Under the pieces are notes generated by a model. The model searched no databases, had not been told where the DNA came from, and saw only the letters and a program-made list of their open reading frames with translations. A program made the position numbers and the translations under genes. A stretch of DNA of 64,000 bases from Streptomyces sp. L-9-10 (lineage in GTDB: Bacteria > Actinomycetota > Actinomycetes > Streptomycetales > Streptomycetaceae), in contig NZ_PHRF01000165.1 of NCBI RefSeq assembly GCF_004151105.1, positions 1-64,000 of the forward strand. The letters run 5' to 3'. Below are positions 50,894-57,615 of this stretch, piece by piece (positions within the stretch are counted from its first letter, which is position 1; each line of letters opens with the position of its first letter).

Positions 50894-51053
50894 CGACAGG
50901 GCGCAGGCGCGGGTGACACGGCGCGGGCGCGGGCGACAGGGCGCAGGCGCGGGTGACACGGCGCGGGCGTGGGTGACAGGGCGCGTGTATGGGCGACACG
51001 GCGCGGGCGTGGGTGACAGGGCGCGTGTATGGGCGACACGGCGCAGGCGCGTG
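50894..51053. repeat. 20-bp tandem repeat array, about eight copies
   Basis: Units of the form (C/T)GACA(C/G)GGCGC(G/A)GGCGCGGG follow each other at an exact 20-bp period from about 50894 to 51053, with two variants (GCGTGTATGGG) alternating near the end. Because 20 is not a multiple of 3, the repetitive peptides in all frames are by-products. There are no unique spacers, so it is not CRISPR. Confidence 0.85.
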
Positions 51054-51106
51054 GCCGGGGGCGCGTGACCGGTCGACACCGTGCGCCGTGGCCGGGCGGA
51101 CGCGAC

Positions 51107-51140
51107 GAGGGGGCGACCGCCGGGTGGCGGCCGCCCCCTC
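51107..51140 (-). terminator. glnII terminator
   Basis: GAGGGGGCG-A-CCGCC (51107-51121) pairs with GGCGG-C-CGCCCCCTC (51126-51140) around a GGGT loop, 38 bp past the glnII stop. Confidence 0.85.
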
Positions 51141-51178
51141 GCGGAGTGCGGTGAGCTGAGTACGTACGGGCCGACGGG

Positions 51179-52198
51179 TCAGACCTGGCCGGCCTTCTCC
51201 AGCGCGGAGCAGCAGGTGTCGACGATCAGCCGCGTCACCACGTACGGGTCGACGTTGGCGTTCGGGCGGCGGTCCTCGATGTACCCCTTGCCCTCCTGCT
51301 CGACCTGCCACGGGATACGGACCGAGGCGCCGCGGTCGGAGACGCCGTAGCTGTACTCGTTCCAGGGGGCGGTCTCGTGCAGACCGGTCAGCCGGTCGTC
51401 GATGCCCGCGCCGTAGTTCTTGACGTGGTCGAGCGGCTTCGAGCCCTCGCCGAGCGACTCGCACGCGGTGATGATCGCGTCGTACCCCTCGCGCATCGCC
51501 TTGGTCGAGAAGTTGGTGTGCGCGCCCGCGCCGTTCCAGTCGCCCTTCACCGGCTTCGGGTCGAGCGTCGCGGACACGTCGAAGTCCTCGGCGGTGCGGT
51601 AGAGCAGCCAGCGGGCGATCCACAGCTGGTCCGCCACCTCCAGCGGCGCCAGCGGGCCGACCTGGAACTCCCACTGTCCGGGCATGACCTCGGCGTTGAT
51701 GCCGGAGATGCCCAGACCCGCCTTGAGGCAGTTGTCGAGGTGCGCCTCGACGATGTCACGGCCGAAGATCTCGTCCGAGCCGACACCGCAGTAGTAGCCG
51801 CCCTGAGCGGCCGGGAAGCCGCCCTCGGGGAAGCCCAGCGGACGGGCGCCCTTGAAGAAGGTGTACTCCTGCTCGATGCCGAAGATCGGCTCCTGGCCCG
51901 CGAACCGCTCCGCGACCTCGGTCAGCGCCGCACGGGTGTTGGACTCGTGCGGCGTCATGTCGATGTTCAGGACCTCGCACATGACGAGGACGTCGTCGCC
52001 GCCCCGGATCGGGTCGGGGCAGGAGAAGACCGGCTTGAGCACCCGGTCGGAGGCGTGACCCTCGGCCTGGTTGGTGCTCGACCCGTCGAAGCCCCAGACG
52101 GGCAGCTCCGCGCCATCGTTGAGGATCTTCGTCTTCGAGCGCAGCTTGGCGGTCGGCTCGGTGCCGTCGATCCAGATGTACTCAGCCTTGAAGGTCAC
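51179..52198 (-). CDS. glnII: Glutamine synthetase II (eukaryotic type)
   Basis: 339 aa from the GTG at 52198 (MTFKAEYIWIDGTEPTAKL). It is preferred over the ATG at 52207 because AAAGGATGAGG then serves as RBS. GSII motifs are LPVWGFDGSSTNQAEG, IFGIEQEYTFF, YYCGVGSDEIFGRDIVEAHL, INAEVMPGQWEFQVGP, GDWNGAGAHTNFSTKAMREG and RGASVRIPWQVE. It makes glutamine from glutamate and ammonium with ATP in the cytosol. GSII is not adenylylated; control is transcriptional through GlnR, matching the box upstream. Confidence 0.97.
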   Translation of the reverse strand: MTFKAEYIWIDGTEPTAKLRSKTKILNDGAELPVWGFDGSSTNQAEGHASDRVLKPVFSCPDPIRGGDDVLVMCEVLNIDMTPHESNTRAALTEVAERFAGQEPIFGIEQEYTFFKGARPLGFPEGGFPAAQGGYYCGVGSDEIFGRDIVEAHLDNCLKAGLGISGINAEVMPGQWEFQVGPLAPLEVADQLWIARWLLYRTAEDFDVSATLDPKPVKGDWNGAGAHTNFSTKAMREGYDAIITACESLGEGSKPLDHVKNYGAGIDDRLTGLHETAPWNEYSYGVSDRGASVRIPWQVEQEGKGYIEDRRPNANVDPYVVTRLIVDTCCSALEKAGQV

Positions 52199-52252
52199 GG
52201 GCCTCATCCTTTGCGGGTGCAGCAGGTATGCCCCGAAGCTTCGCAATCCGCG

Positions 52253-52290
52253 ATTTCCCGGCTGTTGCCCTTCTGTGAACCACGCGTTAC
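52253..52290 (-). promoter_or_regulatory. glnII: GlnR box of glnII, four half sites
   Basis: On the minus strand GTAAC (52290-52286), TTCAC (52279-52275), GCAAC (52268-52264) and GAAAT (52257-52253) follow at an exact 11-bp period. This matches the gTnAc-n6-GaAAc-n6 pattern of GlnR twice over. Further GAAAC copies lie just upstream (52300-52335). Nitrogen limitation would activate glnII. Confidence 0.75.
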
Positions 52291-52320
52291 TCAGGTTTCC
52301 TGTGTTTCATCTCCGCTGTT

Positions 52321-53514
52321 TCAGTTCCTTCGTTTCAGCAGCGCGCCGAATCCGGCGGCGTGAATCCTGCGCACCAGTTCGGCGGAGGTGGTGCCCAGCA
52401 CCTCGGCGGTTCGGTCCAGTCGCCAGTCGTGGGCCGCCAGCCGGCTCAGCAGATGCCCGCGTCTGATCTGCGCGTCCGACAGCCGGAACGTCTTGAGATA
52501 CGCCGTACGGCCCTTGTGGTCACTGATGAGTTCACCGATGTGCTGCTCCGTCTCCGGCTGCCCGGCGCCGGGCCGGTGGAACGGCGGCAGGAAGCGGTGC
52601 AGTTCGTACGGGCCCATGCGGTACACCCGCTCGAAGGAGTAGGACGTGGTGAGGAGTTCACGGGCGAGCAGCGTCTCGTGCGCCTCGCTCCACGCCCGCT
52701 CCTGCGCCCGCGCCGCCGCCCGCAGATCGGCGAGCGTCTCCAGCCACCTGCCGTCGCGGACGCGCGCCTCGAACTCCGGCACCGGGCCGCCGAAGAACGC
52801 GTACTGGTGCACCAGTTCCCCGTACATGTCCTGCAAGAGGGTCGGGTGCAGAAGGCGGTAGTCCTCGGGGTGCGGTACGACGAAGGCGGCGGCGAGCGAA
52901 TCCGCCGTGTACACCATCACCCCGCACTGCCCGGGATGGATCTCGAAGACGCGCAGCGCGTCCGCGAGCCCCCGGACGGTCAGGCCGAGATAGGCGTCCT
53001 CGGCGCGTGGCGACAGCCCCTGCCGTACCGCCTGCCGGGACCACTCGTCCCAGGCGATGGACGGCCCGCCGAAGTGCAGCGCGAGATAGCCCTCCATCGC
53101 CAGATGGAGCGGGAGGAACCGGCAGCGGGTGGCCGAGGCGCTCTTCCCGGCGCCGCTCTTCCGGCCCTTCGCGCGTTTCACCATCCGGTGGTGACGGTGT
53201 ACGGGCACGGTCTCGGGGCGGAAGTCTTCCCGGATGCCGCCGTTCTCCCCTGCCCCGCCGTTCCGGGGGTCGAGCTGGGTGCCGTACGCGGCTTCCCGGC
53301 CGCCGTCGCCCGACCAGTCGGCGACGATTCCGTGCGGGATGTACGAGACATAACGGGTGCGCGGATCCACCTGGACCTCGCCGAAGGCGCCGTAGATCTC
53401 GGGGTGCAGCCGCAGACCGGGCATCGGCTCCTCGCGCACCAGGGGTACGAGACGGATGCCGCCCCAGACCTGGGCGGGGCGCGTGGTCAGGCCGGTGAGA
53501 TCGAGCCGGGTCAT
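52321..53514 (-). CDS. ARPP-2-domain-like protein with C-terminal Fis-type HTH
   Basis: 397 aa. The N-terminal half (VWGGIRLVPLVREEPMPGLR; FLPLHLAMEGYLALHFGGPS; VFEIHPGQCGVMVYTADSLA; LLHPTLLQDMYGELVHQYAF) resembles the ARPP-2 domain, a computationally defined domain of predicted conflict or stress systems (recognition from memory). An approximately 40-residue basic insert (RMVKRAKGRKSGAGKSAS) follows residue 105. The last 40 residues (DWRLDRTAEVLGTTSAELVR followed by RIHAAGFGALL) look like a Fis-type HTH. Its ATG overlaps the stop of the vWA gene (ATGA), so they are co-translated. Function is unknown. Confidence 0.8.
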   Translation of the reverse strand: MTRLDLTGLTTRPAQVWGGIRLVPLVREEPMPGLRLHPEIYGAFGEVQVDPRTRYVSYIPHGIVADWSGDGGREAAYGTQLDPRNGGAGENGGIREDFRPETVPVHRHHRMVKRAKGRKSGAGKSASATRCRFLPLHLAMEGYLALHFGGPSIAWDEWSRQAVRQGLSPRAEDAYLGLTVRGLADALRVFEIHPGQCGVMVYTADSLAAAFVVPHPEDYRLLHPTLLQDMYGELVHQYAFFGGPVPEFEARVRDGRWLETLADLRAAARAQERAWSEAHETLLARELLTTSYSFERVYRMGPYELHRFLPPFHRPGAGQPETEQHIGELISDHKGRTAYLKTFRLSDAQIRRGHLLSRLAAHDWRLDRTAEVLGTTSAELVRRIHAAGFGALLKRRN

Positions 53515-55145
53515 CGTGATCGCCCCTCCGGCGCGGTCTCGTCCATCTTGTCCACCTCGTCCGTCGGCCCCGCTCCGGTCGCCCCCGTCGCGACCGTCTC
53601 ACTCATCTCACTCGTCTCACTCATCTCACCGGGGAAGCGGCAGAACAGATCGTCGTCCACGAACCGCCGTACGCGCCCGTCCAGATACGCCCGCAGCTCG
53701 GCCAGTCCGGTGCGGCCCTCCGCGAACTGCGCGATCTCCACCAGCGCCGGCAGATCCTCGGCGTCCCGTATCCCCGCCGTCGGGACGCTCGCGGCCAGCC
53801 GGCGTACGTCAAATCCGTCCGCGTCGTATACAGGGTTCAGATGAACCACACTCGTCCTCCCCTCCAGGTCGAGCCGGGTACGCCAGACCCGGAGCACCTC
53901 GCCCGCCAGACCCGGAGGCGCGTTGTCCCAGCCGTCCGAGACGATGACGAGCCGGTCGGGCGCATGATCGAGCGCGTCGATGATCCGGGTGCCGAGCGGC
54001 GTCGGTCCGTAGGGGCGCACCAGAAGCGGATCGGTGCCTCCCGAGGTCCAGAGCGCGGCGTACGCCCCCGGCGCAGCCAGCGCCTCCAGCAGAAAGTGGC
54101 AGGCCAGAGCCGTCCCGAGCGGACGGCGGCGCTTCTCGCCCGAGCCGGAGGAGGAGTAGCTGTCGTCCAGTACGGCGGCGACGCGCCCCCAGGTATGGCG
54201 GTGCGGCCCGGCCACGCGCAGCGCCGCCGTACGCAGTGCGCGCGTCAGCTCGGCCCGGCGGGCGACCCGCTCGTCCCGCGTCAGTGACAGGACGTAGAGC
54301 GCGAGCCGGGTCAGCGGCATGACGGTCAGATCGGTCCGGCGTACGGTCTTCGCGGCGCGCTCCGTCCGCAGCCGCTCCAGCCGGGTCATCCGGTGCCGGA
54401 TCCGTTCCAGGAACGCGTCGCGGGCGATGCCGTGCTTCGCCGCGAACCCCTCGGCCACGGTGAACGGCAGCTCGTAGAGCGCGCCCTGCTCGAAGTGGGC
54501 GCGGCGGTACGCGTCGAGAAGAGGGTGGTCGTACCGGTCGCGGCGGCCGGGTGAGAAGAGGAAGTCACCTATCTCGTCCGAAGGACGCCCGGGTGCCCGA
54601 AGCCCGGGTGCCGGGCGGCCGGGTGCCGGGCGGCCGAGTGCAGGGCGGCCGAGCGGCAGCCGGCCGAGCGGCAGATGGAAGTGGCGCGCCACCGAGGTGA
54701 GAGCGCCCCGGTACTTCACCGCGTCGTGTCCCAGATCCGGCCGGGCCGTCAGCCAGTCACGCAGGATCGCGCGCGTACGGCGGTTGCCGACTCCGGCGGC
54801 CCGCAGGCCGCGGAACAGCCGGTACACGCGCTGCGGCGTCAGCCGCGTCAGCCGCGCGGCGATCAGCCGCCCCTCCGCACGCTTCTCCTCCGCGCTCGCC
54901 TCGCCCGGTGTCCGCAGCAGCTGCTCGATGATCAGGGCGGCGTTGTGGTCGTTGATGTCGAGCGCGAGCGCGGCGGCGTACACCGGGCGGTAGTTGACGC
55001 GTACGTACTCGTGCAGAAAACCGAGCGAGAGCCGTTGCGTGTGAGCGTCGGAACGGAACTCACGCTGTCCGGTCGCCGTGACGGCCGCGTTCACGAAGAG
55101 CAGTACGTCCTCGGCCGCGATCAGATCGGCGAAGGTCTCCGCCAT
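53511..55145 (-). CDS. Ro60/TROVE-like protein with vWA domain
   Basis: 544 aa from the ATG at 55145 with GGGGGGA upstream. The N-terminal helical-repeat region (NDHNAALIIEQLLRTPGEAS; RTRAILRDWLTARPDLGHDA; VKYRGALTSVARHFHL) is like the TROVE ring of Ro60. A Pro/Leu/Gly repeat (GRPAPGRPAPGLRAPGRP, about 200-220) interrupts it. The C-terminal vWA domain has MIDAS residues in VLDDSYSSSGS (DxSxS) and VIVSDGWDN. Ro proteins bind Y RNAs and misfolded RNAs. Coupling to the ARPP-2-like gene suggests a two-component RNA- or stress-linked system (inference). Confidence 0.82.
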   Translation of the reverse strand: MAETFADLIAAEDVLLFVNAAVTATGQREFRSDAHTQRLSLGFLHEYVRVNYRPVYAAALALDINDHNAALIIEQLLRTPGEASAEEKRAEGRLIAARLTRLTPQRVYRLFRGLRAAGVGNRRTRAILRDWLTARPDLGHDAVKYRGALTSVARHFHLPLGRLPLGRPALGRPAPGRPAPGLRAPGRPSDEIGDFLFSPGRRDRYDHPLLDAYRRAHFEQGALYELPFTVAEGFAAKHGIARDAFLERIRHRMTRLERLRTERAAKTVRRTDLTVMPLTRLALYVLSLTRDERVARRAELTRALRTAALRVAGPHRHTWGRVAAVLDDSYSSSGSGEKRRRPLGTALACHFLLEALAAPGAYAALWTSGGTDPLLVRPYGPTPLGTRIIDALDHAPDRLVIVSDGWDNAPPGLAGEVLRVWRTRLDLEGRTSVVHLNPVYDADGFDVRRLAASVPTAGIRDAEDLPALVEIAQFAEGRTGLAELRAYLDGRVRRFVDDDLFCRFPGEMSETSEMSETVATGATGAGPTDEVDKMDETAPEGRSR

Positions 55146-55450
55146 GGTTGTCCCCCCGGGGATGGATGCCGGCCGGGGAATGGAGGCGCGAACAGCGAAA
55201 TCACTGCTTCAGAGGCATGTCCCGGAAGTCGCACCGGAGGCCCGCGGCCGGCCTGTGCAACGTAACACCGGCCCCTGCCCGCCCGGCCACCGGTTTTCGA
55301 CACCGCCCGCGAAGAACCGGCCGCGACAACCGCCGTCGACGAACCACCCTCGACGAACCACCCTCGACCAACCGGCCTGGACGAACCGGCGACCCGCCTT
55401 CGACGAAACGGGGCCCGGCTCGCGCGTACCGACACGGCACACTGGCCGTC
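55146..55450. other. Divergent intergenic region with short direct repeats
   Basis: 305 bp between the vWA gene and the oxidoreductase. The right third has CCCTCGACGAACCA units (about 55335-55400). No protein-coding signal is convincing. A Y-like RNA for the Ro-like protein could be sought here, but no stem-loop can be assigned by eye. Confidence 0.45.
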
Positions 55451-56350
55451 ATGAGCAAGCTACGCATCGGACTCCTCGGCACCGGCCCCTGGGCGGAGCG
55501 CACCCACGCCCCCGCACTCGCCGCCCATCCCGGACTCGAACTCAGCGGCGTCTGGGGGCGGCGCCCCGAGGCCGCCGCGGCTCTCGCCGCCGCCCACGAC
55601 ACCACGGCCCACTCGGGCGAGGTCGGCCTCGACGCGCTCTTCGCCGAGAGCGACGCCGTCGCGTTCGCCCTGCCGCCCGACATCCAGGCACCGCTCGCGG
55701 CGCGCGCCGCCGCGGCGGGCTGCCATCTCCTTCTGGACAAACCGGTCGCGACGACCGTGGCGGGCGCCCGCGAGGTGGCGGACGCGGTGGCGGCCACCGG
55801 GGTCGCGTCCGTCGTCTTCTGCACGCTGCGTTTCGCGGCGGGCACCGTGGGCTGGCTCGGCGAACAGAGCGCGAAGGGCGGCTGGTTCACCGCCCACGCG
55901 TACTGGCTCGGCGCCCTCTACTCGTCGGGCGAGACCAGCCCGTACGCCGCCTCCCCCTGGCGCCGCGAGAAGGGCGGCCTCTGGGACGTCGGGCCGCACG
56001 CGCTGTCCGTGCTGATCCCGGTGCTCGGCGAGGTGACCGAGGTGACGGCGGTACGCACCGAGCCGGACCTCACCCACCTGGTGCTGCGGCATGTGTCCGG
56101 GGCGGCCAGCTCGGTGGCGGTGAGCCTGAGCGCGCCGAAGGCGGGCGCGGGTACGGGGATCGAGCTCCGGGGCCGGCACGGCACGGCGACGCTGCCGGAG
56201 AAGTGGGGTGACCCGGTCACCTCGTTCGGGGCGGCGGCCGACGCACTGCTGGAGTCGGTCCGTACGGGCCGGCCGCACGCCTGCGACGTACGGTTCGGGC
56301 TCCGGCTGACGGAGATCCTGGCGGAGGCGGAGCGGCAGCTGAACGTCTAG
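55451..56350 (+). CDS. Gfo/Idh/MocA family oxidoreductase
   Basis: 299 aa from the ATG at 55451 (MSKLRIGLLGTGPWAERTHA). The NAD(P)-binding Rossmann motif GLLGTGPWAE, the second strand LSGVWGRRPEAAAALA, and the catalytic EKP-loop equivalent LLLDKPVATT are present. The C-terminal substrate domain includes GLWDVGPHALSVLIPVLGE. Members oxidise or reduce sugars and cyclitols. No pathway neighbour points to a substrate. Confidence 0.92.
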   Translation: MSKLRIGLLGTGPWAERTHAPALAAHPGLELSGVWGRRPEAAAALAAAHDTTAHSGEVGLDALFAESDAVAFALPPDIQAPLAARAAAAGCHLLLDKPVATTVAGAREVADAVAATGVASVVFCTLRFAAGTVGWLGEQSAKGGWFTAHAYWLGALYSSGETSPYAASPWRREKGGLWDVGPHALSVLIPVLGEVTEVTAVRTEPDLTHLVLRHVSGAASSVAVSLSAPKAGAGTGIELRGRHGTATLPEKWGDPVTSFGAAADALLESVRTGRPHACDVRFGLRLTEILAEAERQLNV

Positions 56351-56439
56351 GGCTTGTCCTCGCGGCCCCGCCGTGGCCCCGGCGGGCCGGTGCGGACCGG
56401 CCGGCCGATTCCCCGCTCAAATAGCCTCTGGCCAGGGGC

Positions 56440-56462
56440 GATTGTCAGTGGGGGGCGGTAAA
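56440..56462 (+). promoter_or_regulatory. RecA-NDp/PafBC-type DNA-damage promoter
   Basis: TTGTCAGTG (56440-56448), exactly 8 bp, then TAAAAT (56457-56462). This is a full match to the actinobacterial LexA-independent damage promoter TTGTCRGTG-N8-TANNNT. It lies 47 bp before the ATG of the 88-aa gene in the correct orientation. Confidence 0.8.
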
Positions 56463-56509
56463 ATGGAGGTAGTTCGTGAGGGAACAACCACCGCGCCGGG
56501 AGGTCGCCG

Positions 56510-56776
56510 ATGGCCGTTGCCACCATGCCGACGAAATCCTTCGAGAGTCAGCCAGCCCTCAAGCGCAAGCCACTGCCCGCGGGTCAGCCCCGTGAGTGGT
56601 ACGAGACCCATAACCGCCGGCTCAAGGCCATGCGCCTCGCCATCGCCCTGCTCGACTCGGGCGTGTACCACCCGGCGAACGCGAACAACGGCAGGATACG
56701 GAGGACGGCGGCCCGGATCGGGATCCACCCGCCGTCGGACACCACCTGCCGCATGGTGCGAGCCCTGATCGATTAG
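56510..56776 (+). CDS. 88-aa basic protein, probably DNA-damage inducible
   Basis: 88 aa from the ATG at 56510, with GGGAGG 8 nt upstream; MAVATMPTKSFESQPALKRK at the start. The core is REWYETHNRRLKAMRLAIAL followed by LLDSGVYHPANANNGRIR, and the end is RTAARIGIHPPSDTTCRMVR. It is basic, soluble and without a known domain. Regular codon bias, an RBS and a consensus damage promoter make it a real gene. Function is unknown. A hairpin-forming CCGAAC repeat follows the stop. Confidence 0.85.
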   Translation: MAVATMPTKSFESQPALKRKPLPAGQPREWYETHNRRLKAMRLAIALLDSGVYHPANANNGRIRRTAARIGIHPPSDTTCRMVRALID

Positions 56777-56799
56777 AGCCTGTCCGGCCGGGTTCGGAG

Positions 56800-56846
56800 C
56801 GGGTTCCCATCCGAACCCGAACCCGAACCCGAACCCGAATCCGAGT
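56800..56846. repeat. CCGAAC hexamer repeat, possible terminator
   Basis: CCGAAC is repeated four times plus one CCGAAT (56811-56840). Upstream GGGTTCGG and GCGGGTTC can pair with it, so it may end the 88-aa gene transcript. The rest of 56777-56961 shows no gene. Confidence 0.6.
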
Positions 56847-56961
56847 CCAGGGCCGCGTCCGGGTTCCGGGCCCGAGACCGGCGTTGTGCCCCGCCCGGCT
56901 TCCCTCCCCGCCTCCGGGGGAGGAGCCGAGCGGGGCATTGCCGGTCGTCAGCCGTCAGCCG

Positions 56962-57615
56962 TCAGCCGTCAGCTCCAGCCCCGTCCGCCGCATGCTGCTC
57001 GCCGGTCCACCGCCGACGCCACCGCACCTCGCCGTCGTGCCGTTCACCGGTCGGCGCCAGCCCAACGGCCGTGGCGACGGCGGCAGATGCTCCATGGTCC
57101 GGATGGACATGGGCGACAAGGCTCCGGACGCCCTGCCCCTTCAGCCACCGTACGAGCCCCCGCGCCGCTTCGGTGGCGATACCGCGCCCCTGCCGGGCCG
57201 TCCCCACGACCCACGCGATCTCGGCGGAACGACCGTCACCGTCCGGGCCGATGGTGGCCTGTACATAACCGGCCGGCACATGACCGGCCAGCACATGACC
57301 GGCCGGCGAGCCCGCGAACGACTCCGCCGAGTGCTGACCTTCCTCCTGTGCCTCCGCCCGGACGCCGATCATCCAGGTGCCCCAGACGACCTCCGGGTCG
57401 GGTGAGCCCGCCAGCTGACGGGCGTAACGCGTGCGCAGCTCCTCGACCGTCGGGGGTGTTCCGCCGGTATAGGCGTACAGCGCCGGGTCGGCGAGGACGG
57501 CGGCCATCTTCTCGGCGTACGCGACACGGAGCGGCAGCAGCGTCAGCTGCTCCGTGTCGATGACCGCGGCTCTGACGACTGCCGTACTGATGCCCGCCGT
57601 ACTGATCGAGGTCAT
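56962..57615 (-). CDS. GNAT family N-acetyltransferase
   Basis: 217 aa. Acetyltransf_3-type features are LTLLPLRVAYAEKMAAVLAD, WGTWMIGVRAEA, IGPDGDGRSAEIAWVVGTAR, and the acetyl-CoA loop RQGRGIATEAARGLVRWL. A micro-repeat (GHVLAGHVPAGYV) follows an Ala/Gly/Ser insert. Its ATG overlaps the stop of the SMI1/DUF6461 gene by ATGA, so both come from one transcript. The acceptor substrate is unknown. Confidence 0.9.
   Translation of the reverse strand: MTSISTAGISTAVVRAAVIDTEQLTLLPLRVAYAEKMAAVLADPALYAYTGGTPPTVEELRTRYARQLAGSPDPEVVWGTWMIGVRAEAQEEGQHSAESFAGSPAGHVLAGHVPAGYVQATIGPDGDGRSAEIAWVVGTARQGRGIATEAARGLVRWLKGQGVRSLVAHVHPDHGASAAVATAVGLAPTGERHDGEVRWRRRWTGEQHAADGAGADG

Noticed and set aside
50894..51053. 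CRISPR array
   Set aside because: Repeats are contiguous with no unique spacers and no cas genes are present.
50856..51674. Repetitive Arg/Pro/Ala-rich proteins over the tandem array
   Set aside because: All frames are open because the 20-bp unit lacks stops. They have no RBS, and the right end is antisense to or out of frame with glnII.
56811..56846. Telomere-like or integration-site repeat
   Set aside because: A short CCGAAC microsatellite without att features, tRNA or integrase; more likely a terminator or slippage product.
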